Source of the DNA: Bacillus sp. AFS037270
Lineage (GTDB): Bacteria > Bacillota > Bacilli > Bacillales_B > DSM-18226
Direction: 5' to 3'
Length of the DNA stretch: 52,886 nt
Assembly: GCF_002585305.1 (NCBI RefSeq)
Contig: NZ_NUNF01000046.1
Location: 28,226 to 81,111, forward strand
The position numbers and the translations under genes were made by a program. This document shows, piece after piece, positions 24,530 through 33,564 of this stretch. The notes beneath the pieces were generated by a model. That model ran no database searches. It was not told where the DNA came from and saw nothing but the letters and a program-made list of their open reading frames with translations. Position 1 is the first letter of the stretch, and each line of letters begins with the position of its first letter.

Positions 24530-27289
24530 ATGACAACAGAATTGAAAGTAAATGACAGCAGTCTTCCATTGCGTCGTGATGTGAAATTACTGGGGAAAAT
24601 GCTTGGTGATATTCTTGTCGATCATGGCGGGCCCGAGCTTCTTGATAAAGTTGAAAAAATAAGACTTATGTGCAAAACACTTCGGGAGCATTTCGACGAA
24701 GGAATTTACGAGGAATTAAAGGCGGAAATTGCAAGCCTTGATTCACCAATACGTAAACAAGTCATTCGTGCATTTTCAATGTATTTCCATTTGATAAATG
24801 CCGCGGAGCAAAATCACCGCATTCGAAGACGGAGACAATACCAGCTTGAAGAAGGAAATATCGTTCAGCCTGCTTCTATTGAGAGTGCCGTTCTAAAGTT
24901 TAAAGAACATGGTATAAGTGAAGATATTATCCAGAAAGTCTTACACACATTGTCGTTAGAACTCGTTATAACTGCTCATCCAACAGAGGCTACCAAACGC
25001 TCTATTCTTGAGATACAGCAGCGTATTGCGGTTATTTTGAAAAATCTCGATCATCCTCTTTTAACGACTAGGGAACAGAAAAAGCTCGAGGACAATCTAT
25101 TCAATGAGGTAGCAATCCTTTGGCAGACAGATGAATTACGTGATCACAAGCCGACAGTGTTGGATGAAGTGCGTAATGGACTCTATTATTTTGACCAAAC
25201 CTTATTTGACGTTCTTCCTGAAATTCATCAGGAAGTAGCAGAGTGCCTTGAAAGATATTATCCAAACACTACGTGGAATGTCCCTAATTTCCTTCGTTTT
25301 GGATCATGGATTGGCGGAGATCGTGATGGCAATCCGAACGTAACAAGTGATGTTACTTGGGAGACACTCCAAAGACAGCGGAGAGTTGTATTAAAGAAAT
25401 ATAAAAATGTCTTAATCGACATCATGAAACGATACAGCCATTCTACAACAAGGGTGAACGTCAATCAGGAAATTCTTACATTCCTTGAGGAAAAAGAAGA
25501 TTTATACTTAACCGATGACAAAAAGTGGCCAAATCATACAGAGGTTTACCGTCGTGTTGTTGCGGTGATTATTGAACGCGTTAAACAGGTAGGTAAATCC
25601 GAGATTGGATACAAAACAGCAGATGAATTACTGGCTGATTTAAAAATGATTAATAGGAGTTTAAAAAAGCATCATCCTAGTGATCATGAGTTAAGGACCA
25701 TTCAAAAGTTAATTAGACAAGTACAGTTATTCGGCTTCCACTTGGCGACACTGGATATCAGGAACCATAGTGGAGAGCATGAGGCTGCAATCACAGAAAT
25801 CCTGCGAAAAGTGAGATTGACTGATAATTATGCAGAACTTCCTGAACAGGAAAAATTACAGCTATTAGAAAATATCCTAATGGATCCACGTCCACTTTTA
25901 TTATTGAATGAGGACTATTCAGCAGAAACACAAGAAATGATCAAAGTTTTCCAAATGATAAAATCTGCACATGAGGAGTTTGGCAAAAGTGCAATTTCCG
26001 TCTATCTTGTGAGTATGACAAGATCGGCAAGCGACTTATTAGAAGTACTTGTTTTGGCAAAAGAAGCAGGGCTCTATCGTCTTCATGCGGATGGTACACT
26101 TGAAAGCCACTTAAATGTTGCACCGCTTTTAGAAACCATTGATGACTTAACAGCTGGTCCGAAAATTATGGAAACCCTTTTTGAAATGCCTATCTACCGG
26201 AAGCATCTTCAAATCTTAGGGGATCAACAGGAAATCATGCTTGGTTATTCTGATGGAAGTAAGGATGGAGGAACCTTAACGGCCAACTGGAAACTGTATA
26301 ATGCCCAAATCGAAATTCATGAGTTGGCGAAAAGGTATCAAATTGGTCCTAAGTTTTTCCATGGCCGTGGCGGTTCATTAGGACGCGGCGGCGGTACCTT
26401 AAATAAGAGCATCCTTTCACAACCGGCGGAAACTACTGGTGATGGTGTTAAAATTACCGAGCAAGGCGAGGTTTTATCTTCAAGGTACTTGCTTGAAGAT
26501 ATAGCTTATCGCAGCTTGGAGCAGGCAACGTCAACTCTTCTTCTTTCAGTAGCCCTTTCCTCTCAAACAGAGCAGGGAACATTACGTGAAAGTGCTTGGG
26601 AAGAGGCCATTGAGGAAATTTCTGGTTATGCGTTATCTAAATATCAATCACTTGTCTTTGATGACCCTGATTTTCTTACTTACTTTAATCAAGGCACACC
26701 GTTAAAAGAAATCGGAGACTTAAACATTGGCTCAAGACCAATGAGCCGTAAAAATAGAGGGCGGTTTGAAGATTTAAGGGCAATCCCTTGGGTTTTTGCC
26801 TGGACACAAAGCCGTCAGTTAATTCCTGCTTGGTATGCTGCTGGTACAGGTTTAGACAGCTTCGTATCGCAAAGCGGTGAAAATCTGCAGTTATTACAGC
26901 AAATGTATGCAAAATGGCCATTCTTCCAATCAACCATTGATAATTTAAACATGGCATTAATGAAGGCGGACATAACAACTGCCAAAGAATATTTAACACT
27001 TGTTGAAGACAAAACCATTGCCGAAAGAATATTTACGAATATCCTTGAGGAATATGAGAAAACAAAGGTGATTCTCCTCAAAATAACTGGAGATAGTGAA
27101 TTACTAGACCATACGCCGAACATTAAAGAATCAGTATACAGACGGAATCCTTATGTTGATCCGTTGAACTTTTTACAAGTAGAACTGATTAAAGAGCTGC
27201 GAAAGCAGGAAGAGCCAAATGAAGATATATTAACTGAAGTTCTCCTTACTATTAGCGGAATTTCCGCAGGACTTCGTAATACGGGCTGA
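24530..27289 (+). CDS. ppc: Phosphoenolpyruvate carboxylase
   Basis: PPC adds bicarbonate to phosphoenolpyruvate to give oxaloacetate, refilling the TCA cycle. The 919-residue length and all signature motifs are present: VITAHPTEATKRS (His150), FGSWIGGDRDGNPNVT near 255, GYSDGSKDGG near 572, FHGRGGSLGRGGG near 612, LNIGSRPMSRK, and the invariant C-terminal RNTG. AAGGTGATAG precedes the ATG. B. subtilis lacks this enzyme and uses pyruvate carboxylase, so PPC marks a different anaplerotic set. A very strong terminator ends the single-gene unit. Confidence 0.97.
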   Translation: MTTELKVNDSSLPLRRDVKLLGKMLGDILVDHGGPELLDKVEKIRLMCKTLREHFDEGIYEELKAEIASLDSPIRKQVIRAFSMYFHLINAAEQNHRIRRRRQYQLEEGNIVQPASIESAVLKFKEHGISEDIIQKVLHTLSLELVITAHPTEATKRSILEIQQRIAVILKNLDHPLLTTREQKKLEDNLFNEVAILWQTDELRDHKPTVLDEVRNGLYYFDQTLFDVLPEIHQEVAECLERYYPNTTWNVPNFLRFGSWIGGDRDGNPNVTSDVTWETLQRQRRVVLKKYKNVLIDIMKRYSHSTTRVNVNQEILTFLEEKEDLYLTDDKKWPNHTEVYRRVVAVIIERVKQVGKSEIGYKTADELLADLKMINRSLKKHHPSDHELRTIQKLIRQVQLFGFHLATLDIRNHSGEHEAAITEILRKVRLTDNYAELPEQEKLQLLENILMDPRPLLLLNEDYSAETQEMIKVFQMIKSAHEEFGKSAISVYLVSMTRSASDLLEVLVLAKEAGLYRLHADGTLESHLNVAPLLETIDDLTAGPKIMETLFEMPIYRKHLQILGDQQEIMLGYSDGSKDGGTLTANWKLYNAQIEIHELAKRYQIGPKFFHGRGGSLGRGGGTLNKSILSQPAETTGDGVKITEQGEVLSSRYLLEDIAYRSLEQATSTLLLSVALSSQTEQGTLRESAWEEAIEEISGYALSKYQSLVFDDPDFLTYFNQGTPLKEIGDLNIGSRPMSRKNRGRFEDLRAIPWVFAWTQSRQLIPAWYAAGTGLDSFVSQSGENLQLLQQMYAKWPFFQSTIDNLNMALMKADITTAKEYLTLVEDKTIAERIFTNILEEYEKTKVILLKITGDSELLDHTPNIKESVYRRNPYVDPLNFLQVELIKELRKQEEPNEDILTEVLLTISGISAGLRNTG

Positions 27290-27297
27290 TTAAAATG

Positions 27298-27341
27298 AAA
27301 AAGGCCATAAACTCCTTGTTTTAGGAGTTTATGGCCTTTTT
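27298..27341 (+). terminator. Strong terminator after ppc
   Basis: A perfect 19-bp stem from AAAAAGGCCATAAACTCCT to its complement with a 6-nt loop, ending in TTTTT. Confidence 0.95.
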
Positions 27342-27384
27342 ATTGTTGAAGCAATTTTTGAACATTTGGTGAATTTTTGTAAAA

Positions 27385-27402
27385 TGAATGGCTATTCATT
27401 CA
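27385..27402. promoter_or_regulatory. FadR-type operator-like site upstream of adhE
   Basis: TGAATGGCTATTCATTCA matches the consensus I recall for the Bacillus fatty-acid-degradation repressor FadR (TGAATGAMTANTSATTCA) at all but one position. It lies 148 bp before the adhE start. Binding is inferred. A TTCGACA (0A-box complement) follows at 27416-27422. Confidence 0.45.
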
Positions 27403-27549
27403 TTTATACGCGAATTTCGACAAACTTCGAGATTTTTACGTGATATATTTTAGCCATAAGAAATTAATCGAGTGAATTTAAGACTATTAACCTGTGGTAA
27501 GTTTGTTTTGGGTTTGTAGAGAATCGACAAAAATTTGAGGTGTTTATAA

Positions 27550-30153
27550 ATGGCTGTGGAAGAAAAAGTTGTTCAAGAAAAGCAAATTATTGCTGAAGCA
27601 ATTAATTTGTTAGCTAATAACGCTGAAAAAGCTCTGGCAGAATTTCGATGTTATACTCAGGAAATGATCGATAAGATAGTGAAGGAGATGGCCTTAGCTG
27701 CACTTGAAAATCATAAACAACTCGCAAAGCTGGCGGTAACAGAAACTAGACGTGGTATTTATGAAGACAAGGTTTTTAAAAATATGTTTGCAACAGAGTT
27801 TATCTACAATAACATCCGGGATATGAAAACAGTAGGAGTGATTAGTGAGGATGAAAATGAAGGGATGGTTGAGATCGCAGAGCCAGTAGGAGTTATTGCT
27901 GGGGTCATCCCGATAACAAATCCAACGTCTACGGTTATCTTTAAATCTTTAATTTCACTGAAAACGCGGAATCCAATTATTTTTGCCTTTCCGCAATATG
28001 GTCAGAAGTGCTGTACCCAAACTGCAAAAATACTTAAGGCAGCAGCGATGAGAGCAGGAGCTCCGGAGAATTGCATTCAGTGGATTGAAGAGCCTTCGCA
28101 TGAAGCCTTCCAAACCTTAATGAGACATCCAAAGATTTCACTTATCCTAGCAACAGGCGGACCCAACTTGGTAAAGGCGGCCTATAGATCCGGGAAGCCA
28201 GCACTTGGTGTTGGGGCCGGTAATGTACCTTGTTATATAGAAAAAACAGCCAATATCAAACGTGCCGTCAACGATGTCATTCTTTCTAAAACATTCGATA
28301 ACGGTATGATTTGTGCTTCTGAACAATCTTTGATAATTGATCAAGAGATTTTTAATGATGTAAAACAAGAATTAATTTCAAATAATTGCTACTTTCTAAG
28401 TGTAGACGAACGAAAAATGGTAGAAAAGGCAGTCATTTTTGAAAAAACAGGTTCAATTAATAATTTAATAGTGGGGCTTCCGGCAGCTATGATTGCCAAG
28501 CTTGCTGGAATAAAGGTACCTGTGAATACCAAAATTTTAATTGCAGAATTAGAAGGTGTGGGGCCGAATGAGCCACTATCCTGTGAAAAATTAAGCCCGA
28601 TTCTAGCGTGCTATAAGGTGACTAGCTTTGCTGAAGGCTTAAGGATTGCTGAGGAAACATTAGAATACGGCGGGTTAGGACACTCCGCTGCGATTCATAC
28701 TTCAAACCAAGAATTAGTAGATATTTTTTCACTGCGTTTAAAGGCGGGCCGAATTATGGTTAATACACCATCCACTCATGGGGCCATTGGAGATATTTAT
28801 AATACATCACTACCGTCCTTAACAATTGGTTGCGGAACATATGGAGGGAATTCGGTGTCACAGAATGTTGGGGCCCAAAACCTGATAAATATTAAAAAGG
28901 TTGCAAAAAGAAGGACGTTTACGCAATGGTTTAAAGTACCATCACAGGTTTTCTTTGAGAAAAATTCGGTCCAAACTTTAGCGTCCATTCCTGGCATTAC
29001 TAAAGCCTTTATCGTTACAAGCGGAAGTCCGGTGAAAAACGGATATGTCGATAAGGTTCTCTATTATTTAAAGAAGAATCAAATCAGTCTTCAATTTGAA
29101 ATCTATTCAAATATTGAGCAGGAGCCATCTGTTGAAACGGTTATGGATGGAGCAGAAAGAGTGCGCAAGTTCCAGCCTGATTGCATTATTGCACTAGGCG
29201 GAGGTTCGGTCATGGATGCCGCAAAAGCGATGTGGCTTTTCTACGAACATCCTGATACAGATTTCCGAAGTTTAACACAAAAATTCTTTGATCCAACAAA
29301 ACGTGTTGTTAAATTCCCAGTACTGCGGACTAAAGCTAAATTTGTTGCCATACCAACTACTTCCGGTACTGGATCAGAGGTTACTGCCTTTTCAGTAATA
29401 ACAGATAAAAAAGCCAATATCAAGTACCCTCTTGCCGATTTTCAACTAACACCTGATGTGGCAATTGTGGATCCGCAGTTTGTCATGACTGTTCCTAATC
29501 ATGTAACAGCTGATACGGGAATGGATGTTCTAACACATGCCATTGAGTCTTATGTGTCGGTTTTAGCAAATGATTTTACAGATGGACTTGCCCTTAAAGC
29601 GATTCAGCTGGTATTTCAATATTTACCTAGAGCATATCGAGATGGCGGTGATGAAATAGCCCGTGAGAAAATGCACAATGCCTCTACAATTGCAGGAATG
29701 GCATTTGCTAACTCATTTTTAGGTATTAACCATAGCCTTTCCCATGTGTTAGGAGCCGAGTTTAATATTTCACACGGTCGAACTAACGCAATCCTGCTGC
29801 CACATGTAATCCGCTATAATGCAGCAAAACCAAATAAATTCATGACTTATCCTAAATATGAACATTTTATTGCTGATGAACGTTATGCAGAAATTGCGAG
29901 AATGCTTGGTCTACCTGCAAGTACCACGGAGGAAGGAATAGAAAGTTTAATAAAAGCAGTGGTTGACCTAGCAAAGGAGCTGGATATATCAATGAGTGTT
30001 CAAGCAAATGGTGTGAATAAGGAAGAATTTGAAAGTAAGTTAGCGGAACTAGCTGAACGTGCCTTTGATGACCAAGATACAATTGCAAATCCAAAACAGC
30101 CATTTATCAGTGAACTAGCTGAAATTTATCAACAGGCCTTCAAAGGGATTTAG
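27550..30153 (+). CDS. adhE: Bifunctional acetaldehyde-CoA / alcohol dehydrogenase AdhE
   Basis: AdhE reduces acetyl-CoA to acetaldehyde and then ethanol with two NADH, and forms long filaments (spirosomes) in other bacteria. The 867 residues comprise an N-terminal acylating aldehyde dehydrogenase (about 1-440, catalytic Cys255 in DNGMICASEQS) and a C-terminal iron-dependent alcohol dehydrogenase (about 450-867) with GGGSVMDAAKAMW, PTTSGTGSEVTAFS, DTGMDVLTHAIESY and the metal-binding NHSLSHVLGAEF. GAGGTG precedes the ATG. The 260-bp upstream region has a FadR-like and an 0A-like site. Its presence points to fermentative capacity. In a PHA producer it competes for acetyl-CoA. Confidence 0.96.
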   Translation: MAVEEKVVQEKQIIAEAINLLANNAEKALAEFRCYTQEMIDKIVKEMALAALENHKQLAKLAVTETRRGIYEDKVFKNMFATEFIYNNIRDMKTVGVISEDENEGMVEIAEPVGVIAGVIPITNPTSTVIFKSLISLKTRNPIIFAFPQYGQKCCTQTAKILKAAAMRAGAPENCIQWIEEPSHEAFQTLMRHPKISLILATGGPNLVKAAYRSGKPALGVGAGNVPCYIEKTANIKRAVNDVILSKTFDNGMICASEQSLIIDQEIFNDVKQELISNNCYFLSVDERKMVEKAVIFEKTGSINNLIVGLPAAMIAKLAGIKVPVNTKILIAELEGVGPNEPLSCEKLSPILACYKVTSFAEGLRIAEETLEYGGLGHSAAIHTSNQELVDIFSLRLKAGRIMVNTPSTHGAIGDIYNTSLPSLTIGCGTYGGNSVSQNVGAQNLINIKKVAKRRTFTQWFKVPSQVFFEKNSVQTLASIPGITKAFIVTSGSPVKNGYVDKVLYYLKKNQISLQFEIYSNIEQEPSVETVMDGAERVRKFQPDCIIALGGGSVMDAAKAMWLFYEHPDTDFRSLTQKFFDPTKRVVKFPVLRTKAKFVAIPTTSGTGSEVTAFSVITDKKANIKYPLADFQLTPDVAIVDPQFVMTVPNHVTADTGMDVLTHAIESYVSVLANDFTDGLALKAIQLVFQYLPRAYRDGGDEIAREKMHNASTIAGMAFANSFLGINHSLSHVLGAEFNISHGRTNAILLPHVIRYNAAKPNKFMTYPKYEHFIADERYAEIARMLGLPASTTEEGIESLIKAVVDLAKELDISMSVQANGVNKEEFESKLAELAERAFDDQDTIANPKQPFISELAEIYQQAFKGI

Positions 30154-30266
30154 ATTTTGGGCTTAACTAAAATTCAGTCCAATCATCTTTAAGACTGAAT
30201 TTATAAGGATTAGTTTCTCTATTAACTTTTAACACAAAAACAAACCTCCTAGTCTAAAACAGGAGC

Positions 30267-30296
30267 TGTCGAAATTGGATAAACCTCCTGAAAGGA
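30267..30296 (+). promoter_or_regulatory. Spo0A-box-like site and ribosome-site hairpin before PHA module 2
   Basis: TGTCGAA, an exact 0A-box consensus, is at 30267-30273, 34 bp before the phasin-like start. Directly after it TCCT-GAA-AGGA (about 30286-30296) can fold over the AAAGG ribosome site. CCTCCT occurs twice in this leader and could also pair with the ribosome site. Regulatory meaning is inferred. Confidence 0.35.
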
Positions 30297-30306
30297 TGAG
30301 TAGAAA

Positions 30307-30981
30307 ATGGCGGATAAAAAGGAAAATAAAATAGAATTAAACATGGAACCAGAAAAAACTGAAACACAGGAGACTGAACTTAAGGAAGAACCAAAGGTAG
30401 GGGACATTGGTAAAGAAAGCGAGGAACAGCTTTCAAGCTTAAACTTGTTATGGAGCATTGCATTTCGTGAATTAGACGAATGGGCGGAACGGGCCGATGA
30501 TCGAGATGCTGTTTTCTTAAAAGCAGCAAGACAATTTGCTGAAGGAGTTCAGCGTAATCAAGGAAATCTTATTGAACTCGGTACCCAATTTTATCAAGAA
30601 TTCTCCTCATGGGAAAAAACAGCTAGAGAAGAATTTTTAATGTCTACCACCAGCCTGCAGCATTTCTTTCCGTTCAAGTCTTATGAAGATATTAATAAAC
30701 AAATAGATCAAGTCCAAGAAAAGACTTTAAATATTTTAGCAGCCCCATGTCAAAGGATTGTCAGCACTCTGTCAGTGGATAAATACGTTGAGATCATTGA
30801 GCAATATATTACGCTAAGAAAGAGAGGCAGAGAGCAATATATTAAAACTGTCAAACAGGCAGGAAACTTAATTTATGAAAATCAAAAAGGGTTTGTCCAT
30901 CTTTTCGCAAAACAGATTAAATCATTCATGTTTCCGCTGAATAAGTATCTAGAAAAATCAGAAGAGCTTACCAAATCATAA
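30307..30981 (+). CDS. Phasin-like PHA granule protein (module 2)
   Basis: A 224-residue acidic, helical protein and the evident paralog of the module 1 protein at 10864. From about residue 37 on, the two align without large gaps: LSSL-x-LLW, ELDEWAERADDRD, AREEFLMSTTSLQHFFPFKSYEDIN (core LMSTTSLQ) and IYENQKGFVHLFAKQIKS. This copy has an extra Glu/Lys-rich N-terminal tail of about 25 residues and no partner equivalent to the short PhaR-like gene upstream. It is followed after 17 bp by phaR. Position and composition suggest a granule-surface or synthase-associated protein; the exact role is unknown. Confidence 0.65.
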   Translation: MADKKENKIELNMEPEKTETQETELKEEPKVGDIGKESEEQLSSLNLLWSIAFRELDEWAERADDRDAVFLKAARQFAEGVQRNQGNLIELGTQFYQEFSSWEKTAREEFLMSTTSLQHFFPFKSYEDINKQIDQVQEKTLNILAAPCQRIVSTLSVDKYVEIIEQYITLRKRGREQYIKTVKQAGNLIYENQKGFVHLFAKQIKSFMFPLNKYLEKSEELTKS

Positions 30982-30998
30982 ACAGAGGAGTGACAACG

Positions 30999-31571
30999 AT
31001 GACAAATGATAAAACATACCAACCATTTGAAGGAATCAAACGAAATTGCGATATGTGGGAAAGGCAAATGAATGGGTTGTTATACATGATGAGTGATAAC
31101 AATGAATTCGTTAAACTTTTAAAGGTTGGAACAGATAGCCATGCACGTTATTTGGAACTGCTTAGAAAAAGACAAGAGCTAGTGGCGGGTGTAATGAATA
31201 TACCAACCAAAAAAGATGTGGCAAAAGTGGCTAGGTTATCAATCCAAGCCGAGGAAAAAATCGATGTTCTCGAGGAACAAATTTGGAACCTTCAAGATAG
31301 TCTTGTTGAGGTAAATAAAGGAAACATTGAGATGTTTCAAGAAATAATAAGCATCGTTAAACAAATCAAGGATGATGTTAAGAAAGTAGAAATAAATCAT
31401 GCTAACGAACTATCGGCTGTTCAGTTGGAATTAAAAGAATTAAAGCAAGAACTCAGTCAATTAAAAGATATCAAAAGCGAACTTAAGAATATGAGGAACT
31501 TATTAAAGGACGAGAAACATAAAGACAAAGACCTAGTGCTTGCTGCTGCTGGCACAACTGAATCCTATTAA
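30999..31571 (+). CDS. phaR: Class IV PHA synthase subunit PhaR (module 2)
   Basis: Second PhaR homolog, 190 residues. The family blocks are intact: W-E-R-Q-M-N near residue 20, SHARYLELLRKRQELVAG near 49-66, IPTKKDV, and QAEEKIDVLEEQIWNLQDSL, then a coiled coil. It is closer in the SHARYLELLRK block to B. megaterium PhaR than the module 1 copy is. The start is the ATG eight bases after AGAGGAG; a GTG nine bases earlier lies on the ribosome site. It is needed, by analogy, to activate the neighbouring PhaC. Confidence 0.9.
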   Translation: MTNDKTYQPFEGIKRNCDMWERQMNGLLYMMSDNNEFVKLLKVGTDSHARYLELLRKRQELVAGVMNIPTKKDVAKVARLSIQAEEKIDVLEEQIWNLQDSLVEVNKGNIEMFQEIISIVKQIKDDVKKVEINHANELSAVQLELKELKQELSQLKDIKSELKNMRNLLKDEKHKDKDLVLAAAGTTESY

Positions 31572-31586
31572 AAGGAGATAATGATG

Positions 31587-32666
31587 ATGAGCGCAACAGC
31601 ATCACTAAAAAACTTTATTCCTATAATAGATTTAGAGAAGGAAAAAGTAAGGTGGAACCAAATAAATAAAGTATTAATAGAACCTAAACCAGACATTGTA
31701 CCAACAAAGAGGGAGATTATTTGGAAAAAAAATAAATCCACTTTATATTTTCACCCTGCAAAGGAGAAAAAATATCAGATTCCATTGTTTTTAGTCTATT
31801 CACTACTGAATAAATCATATATTTTAGACATCGGGGAAGGGAGCAGTGTTGTAGGCGGTCTTACAGAACGTGGATATGATGTTTACTTCCTCGATTGGGG
31901 TTCTCCAGGCTATGAGGACAGTGATATTACTTTGGATAATTATATAATTGATTATCTAGAAAATGGAGTAAAACGGGCTTTACGCCATTCGGGTGCAAAT
32001 GAAATTTCAATGGTCGGTTACTGCTTAGGTGGAACGATTTCGGCGATTTTTACATCGATCACAAACTTACCAATAAAGAATCTCGTTCTGGCAACTGTTC
32101 CAATTGATTTTAGCATTGGAATTGTCCCTGATAAATGGTTAAAAGGACTTCAAAATGGTCTCATTAACTTCGATCGGTTTTCGGACGTATATGGTGCGAT
32201 TCCATCTGAATATTTATATCTTATGTTTAGGGGGCTGTCACCGGTATACGTAAGTCCATGGGTCAATCTAATCACTCGTGCACACGACGAGGAGTATGTT
32301 GAAAAGTGGCGGCGAATGGATAAATGGACAAAAGATACCGCCTCTTTTTCAGGAGCGGCTTTTAAACAGATGTTCAATGATTTATATAAGGATAACAAGC
32401 TATTGAAAGGTGAGCTTAAGATCGGAGGCAGAAAAGTAGATTTAAAAAATATTACCTGTTCTGTATTTGTGTTTTCGACTTCAAGAGACACTCTAGTTTT
32501 GGAAAAACAAAGCCTCCCGATTATGGACATGATATCAAGTGAAGATAAAACCTATGAGGTATTCGAAGGAGGCCATGTTTCTCTTGCATTAACAGGCAAG
32601 TTTGCTGTGTTTGCCGACAAATGGCTGAAAACTCGTTCAAATAAACTTGAGGATGTGAAGGTATAG
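31587..32666 (+). CDS. phaC: Class IV polyhydroxyalkanoate synthase PhaC (module 2)
   Basis: Second synthase in the window, 359 residues. Catalytic Cys146 in GYCLGG, Asp301 in STSRDTL and His330 in EGGHVSL. Three consecutive ATG codons follow AAAGGAG. The third has the best spacing and makes the N-terminus align residue for residue with the module 1 enzyme (F10-I11-P12, Cys146), so I chose it. Sequence differs substantially from the first copy in the cap region between about residues 175 and 260, which can affect monomer preference. It ends 64 bp before a convergent hydrolase gene. Confidence 0.93.
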   Translation: MSATASLKNFIPIIDLEKEKVRWNQINKVLIEPKPDIVPTKREIIWKKNKSTLYFHPAKEKKYQIPLFLVYSLLNKSYILDIGEGSSVVGGLTERGYDVYFLDWGSPGYEDSDITLDNYIIDYLENGVKRALRHSGANEISMVGYCLGGTISAIFTSITNLPIKNLVLATVPIDFSIGIVPDKWLKGLQNGLINFDRFSDVYGAIPSEYLYLMFRGLSPVYVSPWVNLITRAHDEEYVEKWRRMDKWTKDTASFSGAAFKQMFNDLYKDNKLLKGELKIGGRKVDLKNITCSVFVFSTSRDTLVLEKQSLPIMDMISSEDKTYEVFEGGHVSLALTGKFAVFADKWLKTRSNKLEDVKV

Positions 32667-32690
32667 GTACTGGGAATGTAATACTATTAA

Positions 32691-32716
32691 CGGGTAAATA
32701 GGTGGGGCCTATTATC
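32691..32716. terminator. Possible weak terminator between phaC2 and hydrolase 2
   Basis: GGGTAAATAGG can pair imperfectly with CCTATTATCC around TGGGG. There is no strong T tract, so this is a guess. Confidence 0.3.
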
Positions 32717-32729
32717 CAGTTAATATGAT

Positions 32730-33512
32730 TTACACAGCATTTGTTTGCTGGTTGAGGAAACACCGCAGCAGTTGGTTAAACCGGTCTTTTGCCTCAAGCT
32801 TGGCAAGATGACCGGTATTCCTCATAATTATAAATTTTGAATCTGGAATCAGCTTGTGCATAGAGGCTTGAATCCAAACCGGTAAAACAGAGTCATATTG
32901 TCCCCCGATAATCAGGGTTGGAACTTTGATTTCTGGTAATAAAGATCGATTATTTACTTCAAGGCACATTTTTAAGGATTCGAGGAAGATAAAATATTTT
33001 GGGCGGAAATAATCGCTAAATGTATCTACTGTATTTTTATTCCAAGAGTAAAGAGCCATATGGGCTAGGAATTCTGTCTGTTTTCCCGATGCTGTTACAG
33101 CCTCAAATTTTTTTCTCCGATTGTTATATAAGATTCTCTTTAATTTTTTCGGAAAATAGTGAAAAGTGCTAACTAGCATGAGTGATTGGCAGAGGTCCGG
33201 GGCTTGTCGGTAGATTTCTTGTGCAACCGCACCACCCATTGAAAGCCCAAGAATGTGTGCGTTTACAATACCCAATTCTTTTAATAAACCTATTATGTCT
33301 GAGGCAAAGTTGGGAATAGAAATACCGTCTGTTCTTGTACAATCCCCGTGGCCGCGTAAATCCGGAATAATCAACTCAAATTGATCTGCTAATTCAAACT
33401 GGTTACTCCATCCTTCTTTGACTTCCCCTAAACCATGAATGAGGACTAGTGGTTCCCCTTTACCCAAATGCAAGTAGGGTACACCTAACTTGCTAAACAT
33501 AGCTGTTTCCAT
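32730..33512 (-). CDS. Alpha/beta hydrolase of PHA module 2 (candidate PHA depolymerase or thioesterase)
   Basis: A 260-residue paralog of the hydrolase at 13230. Both have HGLGEVKEGWSNQFE at the same place, IIPDLRGHG near 48-56, Ser91 in GLSMGG, Asp in GGQYDSVLP and His in NTGHLAKLE. AAAAGGTGG precedes the ATG. The gene is tail-to-tail with phaC2 and head-to-head with phaQ, so the regulator could control both directions. The conserved pairing with phaC in two modules argues for a job on the polymer, its monomers or the acyl-CoA pool. Activity is not shown. Confidence 0.75.
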   Translation of the reverse strand: METAMFSKLGVPYLHLGKGEPLVLIHGLGEVKEGWSNQFELADQFELIIPDLRGHGDCTRTDGISIPNFASDIIGLLKELGIVNAHILGLSMGGAVAQEIYRQAPDLCQSLMLVSTFHYFPKKLKRILYNNRRKKFEAVTASGKQTEFLAHMALYSWNKNTVDTFSDYFRPKYFIFLESLKMCLEVNNRSLLPEIKVPTLIIGGQYDSVLPVWIQASMHKLIPDSKFIIMRNTGHLAKLEAKDRFNQLLRCFLNQQTNAV

Positions 33513-33564
33513 TTTACACCACCTTTTCCGATTTTTAATAAGTTTATAGCCAACGTCAGTAAAT

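Noticed and set aside
26685..27123. Two overlapping antisense frames inside ppc
   Set aside because: ppc is complete and conserved here; these are shadow frames.
32150..32530. 126-codon frame antisense to phaC2
   Set aside because: It covers the conserved catalytic region of phaC2 and has no start signals.
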